Assembly: GCA_965229505.1 (NCBI GenBank)
Contig: OZ245881.1
Span: forward strand, 4,216,001-4,280,000
Length of the DNA: 64,000 bases
Reading direction: 5' to 3'
DNA from: UBA6059 sp040219045
GTDB taxonomy: Bacteria > Bacteroidota > Bacteroidia > Cytophagales > Cyclobacteriaceae
In this document: positions 44,391 through 54,570 of the stretch, piece by piece
How positions within the stretch are numbered: position 1 is the first letter of the stretch
Layout: every line of letters begins with the position of its first letter
Translations under genes and position numbers: made by a program
The notes under the pieces: model-generated
Seen by the model: only the letters and a program-made list of their open reading frames with translations
Told to the model about the DNA's origin: nothing
Database searches by the model: none

Positions 44391-46278
44391 AGTACAGTAC
44401 CCGAAACTTGATCGTACCTTCTATGCTCTTAAGATCCGCCATCACTTCTTTATCGTAATCCTTGTTGATATCCGTAATCACATAACCCACCAGCTCGTTC
44501 GTCTTGAGGTATTGTCCAACAATATTGATATCGTGCTGGGCAAGTACATTATTGATTTTAGCCAGGATACCAGGGTTATTGCGATGCAAATGAATGAATC
44601 GGTGAGCATCCTTGAGTATCGGAAGTGTGATATTAGGAAAGTTAACGCTGTTGTTTGTAGAACCAGTATTGATGTACTCCATCAGTTTTGCGGGTACGAA
44701 CTGCGCTATGTTCACCTGAGCCTCTAGGGTGCTACCGCCAATGTGCGGTGTAAGAATGACATTCTTGAGTCCTCTTAATTCTGAGATAAACTCTTCATTG
44801 TTGCTGATGGGCTCTTCCGGGAACACGTCCACTGCCGCACCTCCTAGGTGACCCGATTCAAGTGCCGACTTAAGCGCCAGAATGTCTACGACGTGACCTC
44901 TGGATAAGTTGATAAATATGGTTCCAGGCTTCATCTTGTCAAACTCAGCTTTACCAAAGATGTCTTTGTTGTCAGGCCTGCCATCCACGTGTAGAGTGAT
45001 GACATCAGCTATTTCCAATAGTTCATCGAGGGATTCGCACTTGGTGGCATTGCCTAGTGCAAGCTTCTCTTCGATATCAAAGTAATAAACTCTCAATCCC
45101 ATTGATTCCGCCAGTACGGAGAGTTGAGCTCCAATATTGCCGTAACCTATGATGCCGAGTGCTTTGCCTCTAATCTCAAAGCTATTCTGTGCTGACTTGT
45201 TCCACTGCCCCTCGTGCATAGCAGCAAATCGATCAGGCAGGTTGCGCATAAGCATGATGATTTCACCGATGGCTAGTTCCACCACTGACCTGGTGTTGCT
45301 GAACGGAGCATTGAACACCGCTACGCCCTTTTTCTGAGCCGCATCCAAGTCGATCTGATTAGTGCCAATGCAAAAAGCCCCAATTCCCAATAGGCGCTTG
45401 GCTTTCTTGAGCACTTTGGCAGTCACTTGCGTTTTCGATCGAATGCCGAGAATGGATACGTCTTTGATTTTTTCGCACAGTTCTTCTTCAGTGAGACCTG
45501 CACCATATACTTCTACCTGATAACCTTCTTCCTTGAGCATTTCAACCGCTCGGTCGTGGATGTTTTCAAGGAGAAGAACTCTTATTCTGTTTTTTGGGTA
45601 GGAGAGTGCTCTTTCTTCCATATCATTCAAATATAAGATTTCGTCAAACGACGGGGCAATATGATCTGCCTTTTCCAGTACTTTATTACGCGCTACATTC
45701 TCCGTGAATGCATAGAACTTATCTGCCAGTCCGGCCGCTCTTATTTCATAGTCATTGTAGCCGTCTCCAACGACGAATACTTCTCCTTTGAGATTAAGTG
45801 ATTTGATCAAGGCAGGTTTGCCCTGACTAACGGACAATAGATTTTCCTTGTCAAAACCAGTGATCTCTCCAGTCTCATCATAAACGAACTGATTCGCAAA
45901 CACATTTTCTGGTTTGATACCATATCTCGTGACAATGGGTACAATGAAGTCTTTAAATCCATTGGAAACTATATAAACCCGCTCGGTATGTTTAGTAAGG
46001 AACGGCTTATTTCTGCTAAATGACTTGGAAACATACTTCTCAAGCCGTTCAATCAATGCCGGTAAATGATCCCTGTGCGCGTTCAATAGGCCAATCCGTT
46101 CTTCCAGAGACTCGCGGAATGACAGTTCTCCGCTCATACCTCGATCTGTGATCTCTTTTATTTTATTGAGACGATCATCCCTATCTGATCGCCCCTTTAG
46201 TGAGATTTCACCTAATATATCAAGGGCTTCTACTGTGGTGAAGGTGCTGTCAAAGTCGACAACAAAATGCTTATCCAT
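44389..46278 (-). CDS. serA: SerB-SerA fusion: phosphoserine phosphatase + 3-phosphoglycerate dehydrogenase
   Basis: 629 residues. Residues 1-215 are a HAD phosphatase of SerB type: D8-x-D10-S-T in VDFDSTFTT, SNGFKDF near 108, VVGDGYNDYEIR near 170. Residues 232-540 are D-isomer dehydrogenase: GIGAFCIGTNQIDLDAA, NAD loop GIIGYGNIGAQL near 373, catalytic HIGGSTLEAQ. Residues 555-629 are an ACT domain (NNPGILAKINNVLAQHDINI), the usual serine-sensing unit. One protein thus does the first and last steps of serine synthesis, with SerC next door for the middle one. Feedback by serine is likely by family. Confidence 0.92.
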   Translation of the reverse strand: MDKHFVVDFDSTFTTVEALDILGEISLKGRSDRDDRLNKIKEITDRGMSGELSFRESLEERIGLLNAHRDHLPALIERLEKYVSKSFSRNKPFLTKHTERVYIVSNGFKDFIVPIVTRYGIKPENVFANQFVYDETGEITGFDKENLLSVSQGKPALIKSLNLKGEVFVVGDGYNDYEIRAAGLADKFYAFTENVARNKVLEKADHIAPSFDEILYLNDMEERALSYPKNRIRVLLLENIHDRAVEMLKEEGYQVEVYGAGLTEEELCEKIKDVSILGIRSKTQVTAKVLKKAKRLLGIGAFCIGTNQIDLDAAQKKGVAVFNAPFSNTRSVVELAIGEIIMLMRNLPDRFAAMHEGQWNKSAQNSFEIRGKALGIIGYGNIGAQLSVLAESMGLRVYYFDIEEKLALGNATKCESLDELLEIADVITLHVDGRPDNKDIFGKAEFDKMKPGTIFINLSRGHVVDILALKSALESGHLGGAAVDVFPEEPISNNEEFISELRGLKNVILTPHIGGSTLEAQVNIAQFVPAKLMEYINTGSTNNSVNFPNITLPILKDAHRFIHLHRNNPGILAKINNVLAQHDINIVGQYLKTNELVGYVITDINKDYDKEVMADLKSIEGTIKFRVLY

Positions 46279-46532
46279 AAGGATTTAAAAATAGGATTTC
46301 AGCCAGCAAAGGTAATTTTAATCATTAGCATAGTGGATTGACCGTTTGTATATTTTCTACCAAAAGGAAGTTTTGAAAAATCGTTAATATACACTTCGTT
46401 CAGCAGGCCTTTTTTACGAATATCACATCAATTTGATTGTATTTTGATTCGATATTAAAAATGATTTACGGTAGGCCGAATGGAATAATTGTTTTCAATA
46501 TTTGAGAGTATCCTAATTCAAAAACTACTTCC

Positions 46533-48782
46533 GTGAGAAACAAATTTTCCAACTTCTTCAAAGAGCTGATTTTACCAAATAAGGGAGAACGCTCAACGGC
46601 TGACACCTATTGGATAGGTGCCAGTATCGGTGTGATGTTTTTTGCATTTACCCTGGCCATGCTGGCCGCTTTCAATTCCTCCTACGGCATTGCGCAGATA
46701 TGGATAGTGCTGATTGCCGTTGCTGCGACACTGGTCTCATTATTTGTATTTCCGATTCTTTCACAGCTAGTGATTCGATCGATACGCCTTTACCCAGTTT
46801 ATTTTGTAGGTGCCATGGGGGGTGCTATTGGCGTACTGATGGTATTGAAGAATGTACGCTTTGGTATCCCAAATGAATTTTTCTACTACGGTGGCCTTTT
46901 GGCCCTGGTAGCGATTGTACTCCTATTTGGAGGTTTGTCTGTCATCCTATCGGGAAAATTGGGGAAGTTCGATGACATACCGAAGTTGGCCATCTCCATC
47001 GGTCTTGTATTAGGTATTTCTTATTTGTCTTATGCCAGTTATTGGTTGATTAGTGAGGGTGAGGATCCTTATCCTGTCACGTTTGAACAAAAGCCATTAG
47101 ACGCTGCATATCAGGTCAGTCTTACCGACCCATCGCTGAGAGGCGCTTATGAGGTCAGGAAGTTTACTTATGGCAGTGGTGGCAACAAAATGAGACCTGA
47201 ATTTGGGGAGAAGGTTGATTACAAATCCAAGACGGTAAATGGTAAATACATACTGCCAACTTGGAAAGGAGAACAGGCAGAAAAACGATCGTGGTACTGG
47301 GGGTTTGGTGTAGAAGAATGGGCACTCAACGGTATTACCTGGATGCCAGAAGGTGATGGTCCTTTCCCTATTGTGCTCATTGTGCATGGTAATCATGGCA
47401 TGGAGGAGTACTCTGATCCCGGATACGAATATCTTGGGCAGCTGCTGGCGAGCAGGGGCTATATCACGGTTTCTGTAGATGAGAACTTTATCAACGGTTC
47501 CTGGGCTGGAGATTTTCGCGGGAAGGAACTTCCAGCCAGAGCATGGTTACTTCTCAAGCATTTAGAGCAATGGAGGGATTGGAATAATGACCCTTCTCAT
47601 GAATTGAGTGGCAAAGCCAATTTGGATGAAGTCGCTTTAGTTGGGCATTCAAGGGGTGGAGAGGCCGTGCCGATTGCCGCCGCTTTCAACACGCTTCCTT
47701 ATTTTCCGGATGATTCGAGGGAGAAATTTGATTTCAACTTTGGAATAAAGTCTGTCATTGCGATAGCGCCTACAGACTATAGGTATGATCGCCGGGTGCG
47801 AATTGAAAATGTTGATTTCCTAGGCATACAAGGCTCATATGATAGTGATGAGGATAGTTTTTATGGATTGCGACAGCTCCAAAGGACGGACTTTACTGAT
47901 AGCTCCTTTCATCTGAAGACGGGTGTTTATGTCCATGGCGCTAATCATGGTCAGTTCAACTCTATTTGGGGCAGACATGATTCCGGATTCCCTGGAAAAC
48001 TATTCCTGAATACAGAACCAATGATCACCGGTGAAGAGCAGCGCAAATATGCCGAAGTGCTGATCAGTTCATTTCTGGAAGTGTCAATCCGAGGTAATCA
48101 GGAATATGCCAGCATTTTCAGAGACCTGAGGGTAGCGGACAGCTGGCTGCCAGATAATACGTTGGCTTTATCGCTATACGAGGACAGCCAAACGGAGTAT
48201 TGGGCGGATTTCGAAGAAGATATTGATATTACAACTGTTGGGAGCGGTGATGTAACTGTCGACGGCTATGATGTGTGGGCTGAGGACTATCTACAGTTCA
48301 GAGCTGGCTTGCATCAGGAAAACCACGCTTTGGTATTGGGTTGGAACAGTGACTCCATTCCGGAGAGCGCTTCTTTTTCTATTCAACTGGCTGATCCAGT
48401 GAGCCTGTCTATTGACGACATGCTAACACTCTCCGTAACCTCTGGTAATCCATCTATGCTGGACGATGTTGATGAGGATAGTGTATTGAACGATTTTAGA
48501 ATCGTGTTGAGTGATAGCTTGGGTGGTCAGTCTGCTTTACCTCTTTCTGACTTCAAACTTGTGGCACCAAGACTTCAGATCCGGTATCTAAAGACCAAGG
48601 AGCTTACTACCGGCCGTTACCGCAATGAATGGGAGCCAGTGTTGGAGAGTATGTTTATCCCGTTGAAGGCTTTTGATACAGGAGAGGTAGATATCTCTAA
48701 AATCATCGGCGTATCGATCGAGGCAAGCACCGAAAAACCTGGTATTGTAATATTGGATAGGATAGGGGGCAGAAAGAACTGA
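46533..48782 (+). CDS. Membrane-anchored alpha/beta hydrolase
   Basis: 749 residues from a GTG start. Five TM helices (about 25-170) precede a long outside part with an alpha/beta hydrolase fold: PIVLIVHGNHG (oxyanion side), then nucleophile Ser in VGHSRGGEA near residue 373, and HGANHGQFN as the likely His. The C-terminal 250 residues look beta-rich. It resembles dienelactone-hydrolase/lipase-like enzymes seen in marine bacteria, tied to the membrane. Substrate unknown. Confidence 0.75.
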   Translation: MRNKFSNFFKELILPNKGERSTADTYWIGASIGVMFFAFTLAMLAAFNSSYGIAQIWIVLIAVAATLVSLFVFPILSQLVIRSIRLYPVYFVGAMGGAIGVLMVLKNVRFGIPNEFFYYGGLLALVAIVLLFGGLSVILSGKLGKFDDIPKLAISIGLVLGISYLSYASYWLISEGEDPYPVTFEQKPLDAAYQVSLTDPSLRGAYEVRKFTYGSGGNKMRPEFGEKVDYKSKTVNGKYILPTWKGEQAEKRSWYWGFGVEEWALNGITWMPEGDGPFPIVLIVHGNHGMEEYSDPGYEYLGQLLASRGYITVSVDENFINGSWAGDFRGKELPARAWLLLKHLEQWRDWNNDPSHELSGKANLDEVALVGHSRGGEAVPIAAAFNTLPYFPDDSREKFDFNFGIKSVIAIAPTDYRYDRRVRIENVDFLGIQGSYDSDEDSFYGLRQLQRTDFTDSSFHLKTGVYVHGANHGQFNSIWGRHDSGFPGKLFLNTEPMITGEEQRKYAEVLISSFLEVSIRGNQEYASIFRDLRVADSWLPDNTLALSLYEDSQTEYWADFEEDIDITTVGSGDVTVDGYDVWAEDYLQFRAGLHQENHALVLGWNSDSIPESASFSIQLADPVSLSIDDMLTLSVTSGNPSMLDDVDEDSVLNDFRIVLSDSLGGQSALPLSDFKLVAPRLQIRYLKTKELTTGRYRNEWEPVLESMFIPLKAFDTGEVDISKIIGVSIEASTEKPGIVILDRIGGRKN

Positions 48783-48814
48783 ATAAGACTCCCACCTTAG
48801 TTTGAAGGATAAAA

Positions 48815-48850
48815 CAAAGAAGCCCATACTCAGCAGTATGGGCTTCTTTG
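48815..48850. terminator. Bidirectional terminator, perfect 16-bp stem
   Basis: Arms 48815-48830 and 48835-48850 (core AGCCCATACT) pair over 16 bases with loop CAGC. It lies between the convergent hydrolase gene and BNR-protein gene and serves both. Confidence 0.92.
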
Positions 48851-48867
48851 TATGCATTTTGAAGATA

Positions 48868-51800
48868 CTATCTACTCGGAATCAAGATTCTGCTCACGCC
48901 TTCATTATCGAGCATTGTGTTGAAAGCTTTGAAATCATCCGCCATGACATTGTCCAGGTTGTTCAAATGAACAGCTAACTCCTTCTTCAAGTCCTCAAAG
49001 CGCTCATAAGCACCAGCAGTGGGCCTTGAGTCTTGAGCATTCACGGTAGAGTAGAGGTAGGCAAACTGATCATCCAGCTTTGGCGGGTAGTTGATAGGAT
49101 CTTGCCCACTTTCATTTTTTGTCTGAATGAGCTCCTCTTCAATCTCAGTCAACTTCTTAGAAAGATCATCCGCCTTCGCCGAAATGTCTTCGCTGTAGCC
49201 TGCATCGGTAGCGAGCTTGGCAATCTCCTTCGCCTGTGACCTTACAGAGCGAATCTGATGGATGGCGTCATGAGTTTCATTTAGTTTTTCCATCACGTCT
49301 ACGACCAGTTGGTGCTGTGCGATGAGGTCTTCATTGGTTTGCTCCCATCTGGGATCTTTCTCTACCGCGAAATAGACAGATTGGGTCTCATCATTTAGCG
49401 ATAGCTGTGCTCCATAGTTACCTGGAGGCACAGAATGACCGCCGGTATAAGACAAGGACATGAATGATCCAGGCAAAATATCTGGCTTGGCGCCAGTCAG
49501 GTTCCACTGGAACCTATTGAGACCTGCAGTAACAGAGGAGAGCTTGTTCTCCTTCTTAGTCTTATCAGGGTGAGTAGAATAGGTGGTAACCACATTGCCT
49601 CTCGCATCCATGATGTCCAACTTCAGCGTATCGTCTTTTCCAGGTTTTTCTTCCAGATAGTAGTACAGCAGCGCACCGAATGGTGGTCGCTCAGGTGCTC
49701 CGCTTCCTCTGAAGAAACCTCTCATCTGAGTGCGGTAAGCAGTACGTGGCTCAAACACATGCAGCGACTTACCCACCAACTCCTGACTCATTTCATGCAG
49801 AGGACTGAGGTCATCAAGTATCCAGAATGATCTGCCTTGTGTAGCAATCACCAGGTCTTTTTCCTTGATAAGCATATCTGTGATGGGTGTCACAGGGAGA
49901 TTTAGTTGGAAGGGTTGCCAGTTTGTTCCATTGTCCAGCGATATGTACATACCGAACTCCGTGCCAGCGTAGAGTAGACCTTCTCTATTGGGATCCTCTC
50001 TTACTACTCTCACAAAGTGATCATTTGGGATACCATTGGTGATCGACTTCCACGTGGTACCCCAATCCTCCGTGAAGAAAATATAAGGTGTGAAGTCATT
50101 GTCACGGTATTTATAAACCGTGACGTAAGCGCGACCCTCTTTGTGAGCTGATAGATCGATCGTATTCACAGTACCTTCAAATGGCATTCCGGTAGGCGTG
50201 ATGTTGTTCCAGGACGCTCCACCATCCTTGGAGATATGGAGTAGTCCGTCATCACTCCCAGCCCAAAGTTCACCCTCATTGTGTGGTGATTCTTCAAAGC
50301 TGAAGATCGTCGTATAGAGCTCAACACCCGTATGATCATGCTGGATAGGTCCACCGGGTAGATCCTGATAAGCGTCCTTATTAGTTGTGAGGTCTGGACT
50401 GATTACCTCCCAGGTTTGCCCGCCATCTGTGGACTTATGTACAAACTGGGAGCAGTGATAGACAATATCAGGGTTGTGCGGAGACAGCCTGATAGGGGCG
50501 TTCCATTGAAAGCGGTACTTGATGTCTCTGGGTGCCACACCATCATGCATCTGGGGATAGGCGACCACATTTCGCTGATGTCCCCTGGTGAGGTCTACAC
50601 GGTCAATCTGACCGATATAGTTGCCCGAATAGACAATATTAGGATCTCTTGGGTCGACGGCAATATGTCCACTTTCCCCTCCACCTATGGCATACCAGTG
50701 CTCCTTAGGCGTGACTCCACCGGGAGTTTTACTGGGGACGGTCAGTGTAGAGTTATCCTGTTGTGCGCCATAGACCCTGTAAGGAAACTGATTGTCAACA
50801 GTGACTCTGTAAAACTCAGAAGTGGGCTGATTGAACTGGTTTGACCAAGTCAAACCTCCATTGAAAGAAACATTCGCTCCTCCGTCATTACTTTGAATCA
50901 TAATGTCAGGATTGTTGGGGTTGATCCAAAGACCGTGATTATCGCCATGTGGTGTCGATAATCTGTTGAAGTTTGAACCACCGTCGATGGACTTATAGAA
51001 TCCGGTATTATTGACATAGACCGTATTGTCATCGGTAGGATGGGCATGAATGTGCGTATAGTACCATGCTCTTTGTCTGAGCAGGTGCTCCCTATTGATC
51101 TTCTTGAAGCTTTTTCCTCCATCATCAGATCGGTAAATACCTCCATCGGTTTCTTCTGCAGTCTCCTGGTAATACCAGATTCGATCAGGGTTAGTCGGGG
51201 CTATCGCCAAACCGATCCTACCTCCTAAGCCAGACGGTAAGCCGTTGGTCAGTTTTTTCCAGGTGTCACCACCATCCACACTCTTGTAGAGCCCGCCTTC
51301 CGTACTACCGTCAATCATAGTCCATGGCTTTCGCTCGGCTCGCCACATGCCTGCATACAGGATTCTTGGGTTGCTGGGGTCCATGACCAAGTCAATAGCT
51401 CCTACAGAGTCACTGTGATAAAGTACTTTTTCCCAATTTTGACCCCCATCCTTGGATCTGAACACCCCGCGCTCCGGATTTTTTCCAAACGGGTTGCCCA
51501 TAGCGGCGGCAAAAACGACATCTGCATTTTCAGGGTGCGTCAATATGGGACCTATTTGGCCGGCCTCCTCCAAGCCTGACAACATCCATGTCTGGCCGCC
51601 ATCATTACTTACATAGAGCCCGCGTCCAATTGATATATTTCCTCTGATGCAAGTAGACCCGGTACCAACATAGATTTTGTTGATATCAGCATCAGCTACT
51701 TCTATGGAACCGATTGATCCAACTTTAAAAAAGCCGTCTGAAATGTTGTCCCATGTTTCACCGGCATCAGAAGTTTTCCAAACTCCGCCACCTGTTGAGC

Positions 51801-52023
51801 CCATAAAGAAAGTATAGGGTTTGCTGGCAATGCCTTCTACAGCTGTAACCCTGCCGCCTCTATAGGGCCCAATCGACCGGTACTTAAGTCCTTCGAAGGC
51901 AGCTTCGGGATAGGTATATCCCTGAGCAGTTGTGGTAGTCTTCTTTTTGCGTTGGCCGTACATGTCCATTGTTACTACCGTAAAGGCAGCCAACAAGGCA
52001 GTCATCAGTGTAATTCTCTTCAT
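48868..52023 (-). CDS. Exported BNR/VPS10-like repeat protein (glycosyl hydrolase-like)
   Basis: 1051 residues from the ATG at 52023, which begins the signal peptide (KRITLMTALLAAFTVVTMD); the frame opens further to 52074 but without a better start. The body is two beta propellers of BNR/Asp-box and sortilin-like repeats: SxDxGxTW copies such as TSDAGETW, SNDGGQTW, SKDGGQNW, SVDGGDTW, STDGGQTW, SKDGGASW. The C-terminal 200 residues are helical and Lys/Glu-rich. Such proteins are called WD40/YVTN/BNR-like or glycosyl hydrolase; no active site is proven. It is probably periplasmic or surface exposed. Confidence 0.85.
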   Translation of the reverse strand: MKRITLMTALLAAFTVVTMDMYGQRKKKTTTTAQGYTYPEAAFEGLKYRSIGPYRGGRVTAVEGIASKPYTFFMGSTGGGVWKTSDAGETWDNISDGFFKVGSIGSIEVADADINKIYVGTGSTCIRGNISIGRGLYVSNDGGQTWMLSGLEEAGQIGPILTHPENADVVFAAAMGNPFGKNPERGVFRSKDGGQNWEKVLYHSDSVGAIDLVMDPSNPRILYAGMWRAERKPWTMIDGSTEGGLYKSVDGGDTWKKLTNGLPSGLGGRIGLAIAPTNPDRIWYYQETAEETDGGIYRSDDGGKSFKKINREHLLRQRAWYYTHIHAHPTDDNTVYVNNTGFYKSIDGGSNFNRLSTPHGDNHGLWINPNNPDIMIQSNDGGANVSFNGGLTWSNQFNQPTSEFYRVTVDNQFPYRVYGAQQDNSTLTVPSKTPGGVTPKEHWYAIGGGESGHIAVDPRDPNIVYSGNYIGQIDRVDLTRGHQRNVVAYPQMHDGVAPRDIKYRFQWNAPIRLSPHNPDIVYHCSQFVHKSTDGGQTWEVISPDLTTNKDAYQDLPGGPIQHDHTGVELYTTIFSFEESPHNEGELWAGSDDGLLHISKDGGASWNNITPTGMPFEGTVNTIDLSAHKEGRAYVTVYKYRDNDFTPYIFFTEDWGTTWKSITNGIPNDHFVRVVREDPNREGLLYAGTEFGMYISLDNGTNWQPFQLNLPVTPITDMLIKEKDLVIATQGRSFWILDDLSPLHEMSQELVGKSLHVFEPRTAYRTQMRGFFRGSGAPERPPFGALLYYYLEEKPGKDDTLKLDIMDARGNVVTTYSTHPDKTKKENKLSSVTAGLNRFQWNLTGAKPDILPGSFMSLSYTGGHSVPPGNYGAQLSLNDETQSVYFAVEKDPRWEQTNEDLIAQHQLVVDVMEKLNETHDAIHQIRSVRSQAKEIAKLATDAGYSEDISAKADDLSKKLTEIEEELIQTKNESGQDPINYPPKLDDQFAYLYSTVNAQDSRPTAGAYERFEDLKKELAVHLNNLDNVMADDFKAFNTMLDNEGVSRILIPSR

Positions 52024-52171
52024 TAGGTTTGTCAATTTGTGATATAAATAGGTTTTATCGACCGCAGCAAGCACGTTTAACGGTCCATTCTAAACCATGC
52101 CGAAAATATTAAATATTGACCAATATTTGCTTGAAATATTAAGTTGATGGTCATATAGATAGTTGAGCAAC

Positions 52172-53161
52172 ATGGAGAGGACATATTTTGGAGAATCTGG
52201 AATTCTGATAAGTAGAATAGGACTGGGGCTCGCTGCATTAGGCAGACCAGGCTACATCAATTTGGGGCATGCCAATGACTTAGATAGGGATTATGACATT
52301 GACAACATGGAACGGCGGACACATGATATGCTGGATGCCGCATTTGGGCATGGCATCAACTATATCGACGCAGCACAGTCCTATGGTAAGTCGGAGAATT
52401 TTCTGTCTTCATGGTTGAAAGGTAAGTCGGATGATGAAGTTGTAGTCGGTTCCAAGTGGGGCTATACCTACACCGCTGACTGGCAGGTTGATGCTGAGCA
52501 GCATGAGGTTAAGGAGCACTCGATCATCGTTCTTAACCGGCAATGGCGACTAAGTCATAAAAAATTAGCCCCTTCCTTGAAGCTGTACCAGGTGCATTCA
52601 GCCACTTTTGAAAGTGGAATCTTAGATAACTCTCAGGTCTTGGATCGTCTGGCCGAAATCCAGGATAAGGGGATATTGATTGGCCTAAGCCTGAGTGGAG
52701 CACAGCAGTCGGAGGTGCTGAAGAAAGCAATGAAAATCAGCGTAGAGGGGAAGCTGTTATTCGATGCTGTGCAGGTGACAAGCAATATACTCGAGCATTC
52801 TACTGATCAGGTACTTGAGGAAGCAACCGATCGCGGTATGGGCGTCATTGTTAAGGAAGGACTGGCCAATGGCAGACTAACTTCCCGAAATACGGATTCC
52901 ATTTACTCGGAGGTGCTCACTTTACTGAAGAAGATGGCCGATGAGCATAATGTGGGTATGGATGCTATTGCTCTTAGCTATCTATTGTCAAAGCCTTACC
53001 ACCATGTGATTTTGAGTGGAGCAGCGACCGAAGAGCACCTAAACTCTAATCTGATGTCGAGCTTGATTGAGCTAAGCAAAAAGGAGTTAAGCGCATTGGA
53101 TAATTTGCAATTAGATAGCCGGCGATATTGGAAAGAAAGAAGCCAGATGGACTGGAACTGA
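52172..53161 (+). CDS. Aldo/keto reductase family protein
   Basis: 329 residues from ATG at 52172 (a TTG three codons earlier is in frame). TIM-barrel oxidoreductase: INYIDAAQSYGKSENFL near residue 68 with the catalytic Asp and Tyr, Lys in GSKWGY near 93, and VHSATF near 130 with the His. Closest in layout to the bacterial AKR group with long spacer helices. It reduces a carbonyl compound with NADPH; substrate unknown. Single gene. Confidence 0.88.
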   Translation: MERTYFGESGILISRIGLGLAALGRPGYINLGHANDLDRDYDIDNMERRTHDMLDAAFGHGINYIDAAQSYGKSENFLSSWLKGKSDDEVVVGSKWGYTYTADWQVDAEQHEVKEHSIIVLNRQWRLSHKKLAPSLKLYQVHSATFESGILDNSQVLDRLAEIQDKGILIGLSLSGAQQSEVLKKAMKISVEGKLLFDAVQVTSNILEHSTDQVLEEATDRGMGVIVKEGLANGRLTSRNTDSIYSEVLTLLKKMADEHNVGMDAIALSYLLSKPYHHVILSGAATEEHLNSNLMSSLIELSKKELSALDNLQLDSRRYWKERSQMDWN

Positions 53162-53288
53162 AACACGTTGATCCTGTGATATGGACTAATTTGTAATTTT
53201 CTATTTCGATTGAATCAATTTTGTGCTTAATTAGGGAAAATATTGAGTTCGCTCAATATGAACCACTAACTGATATTTTTCTAGCAAC

Positions 53289-54530
53289 ATGGGAATTCTT
53301 GACCTTATTACTCTCCTGATCTTCCTGGCGGCAGTATTCACGCTGATCAACATTACCCTACTCAAATTACCTTCTACCATCGGTTTGATGGCCATTGCCT
53401 TGGCTATGTCTTTGGGTATTTTGATGCTAGGATACGCCTTTCCTTCGGTGATGCTGGGGGCTGAACATATCGTTGAAGAATTCGATTTTGAGGAGACATT
53501 GCTCCAGATCATGCTGAACTTCCTGCTATTTGCGGGTGCACTTTCGGTCAATTTGGGTGCATTGCTTAAGGAGAGAATACCGATCATCATATTGGCTGTA
53601 GGAAGTACACTGATGTCGACGTTCATGGTCGGGTTTATAATGCAATTCGCTTTTGGACTAGTCGGATATCCTGTTGATCTCATCTACTGCCTCCTGTTTG
53701 GTGCATTGATTTCACCTACCGATCCGATTGCGGTACTCGCGTTGACGAAAAAATTCGGTCTTTCTCAAAAGCTGGAAATCAAAATTGCCGGAGAGTCTTT
53801 GTTCAATGATGGGGTAGGAGTTGTAGTCTTTTTGACCTTACTCGGGATTTCACGTAAGGGCATGGAAAATTTTGACCCTATGGAGGTATTGACACTCTTT
53901 GGAGTTGAAGTTGGGGGTGGCCTTCTAATGGGGGCACTTTTCGGATATCTAGGATTTAAGTTATTAGAGCATATTGATAATGATCATGTAGAACTAGAGG
54001 TGCTTGTAACCATCTCTCTGGTACTCGTAGGAGGCAGAGTGGCTGAATTGATTCACGTCTCTGCTCCATTGGCGATGGTGGTCATGGGCTTGTTTATCGG
54101 TAATCAGGGTCGTGATGAGCATCTTGCTAACGCAACGGGCGAGTACGTTTTCAAATTTTGGCATCTACTAGATGAGGCGCTCAACGCCATTCTGTTCATA
54201 CTTATTGGTCTGGAGATGTTGGTGATTGCTCAAACTTTTGAGCTAGAGTATCTCTTCGCTGGTCTGATGGCTATTGTAGTAGTGCTGTTTGCCAGATTGA
54301 TAGGAGTGGGCCTACCGATTACCATAATGAAGAGGTTTCGCGAATTTGAACCTAAGACCATTCAAATTCTAACCTGGGGCGGTCTTCGAGGTGGTATTTC
54401 TGTTGCGCTTTCTCTTTCTTTGCCAGACGCCATGCCTGGTAAGGATATAATTGTTACCTCTACTTACTGTGTCGTGATATTCTCGATATTAGTTCAAGGT
54501 ATGACGATAGAAAAGTTGCTGAAAGACTAG
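53289..54530 (+). CDS. Na+/H+ antiporter, CPA1 (NhaP-like) family
   Basis: 413 residues, about 12 TM helices. Family marks: ISPTDPIAVLAL near residue 137, GESLFNDGVGVVVF near 167 (the Asn-Asp ion-binding pair), and LTWGGLRGGISVALSLSLP near 355. It exchanges Na+ or K+ for protons at the inner membrane for pH and salt balance. It ends 40 bp before the GPP34 gene, so these two may form an operon. Confidence 0.92.
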   Translation: MGILDLITLLIFLAAVFTLINITLLKLPSTIGLMAIALAMSLGILMLGYAFPSVMLGAEHIVEEFDFEETLLQIMLNFLLFAGALSVNLGALLKERIPIIILAVGSTLMSTFMVGFIMQFAFGLVGYPVDLIYCLLFGALISPTDPIAVLALTKKFGLSQKLEIKIAGESLFNDGVGVVVFLTLLGISRKGMENFDPMEVLTLFGVEVGGGLLMGALFGYLGFKLLEHIDNDHVELEVLVTISLVLVGGRVAELIHVSAPLAMVVMGLFIGNQGRDEHLANATGEYVFKFWHLLDEALNAILFILIGLEMLVIAQTFELEYLFAGLMAIVVVLFARLIGVGLPITIMKRFREFEPKTIQILTWGGLRGGISVALSLSLPDAMPGKDIIVTSTYCVVIFSILVQGMTIEKLLKD

Positions 54531-54570
54531 CAGTTTTTAGCTCGATTGAATACCATATAACCAGTTTAAG

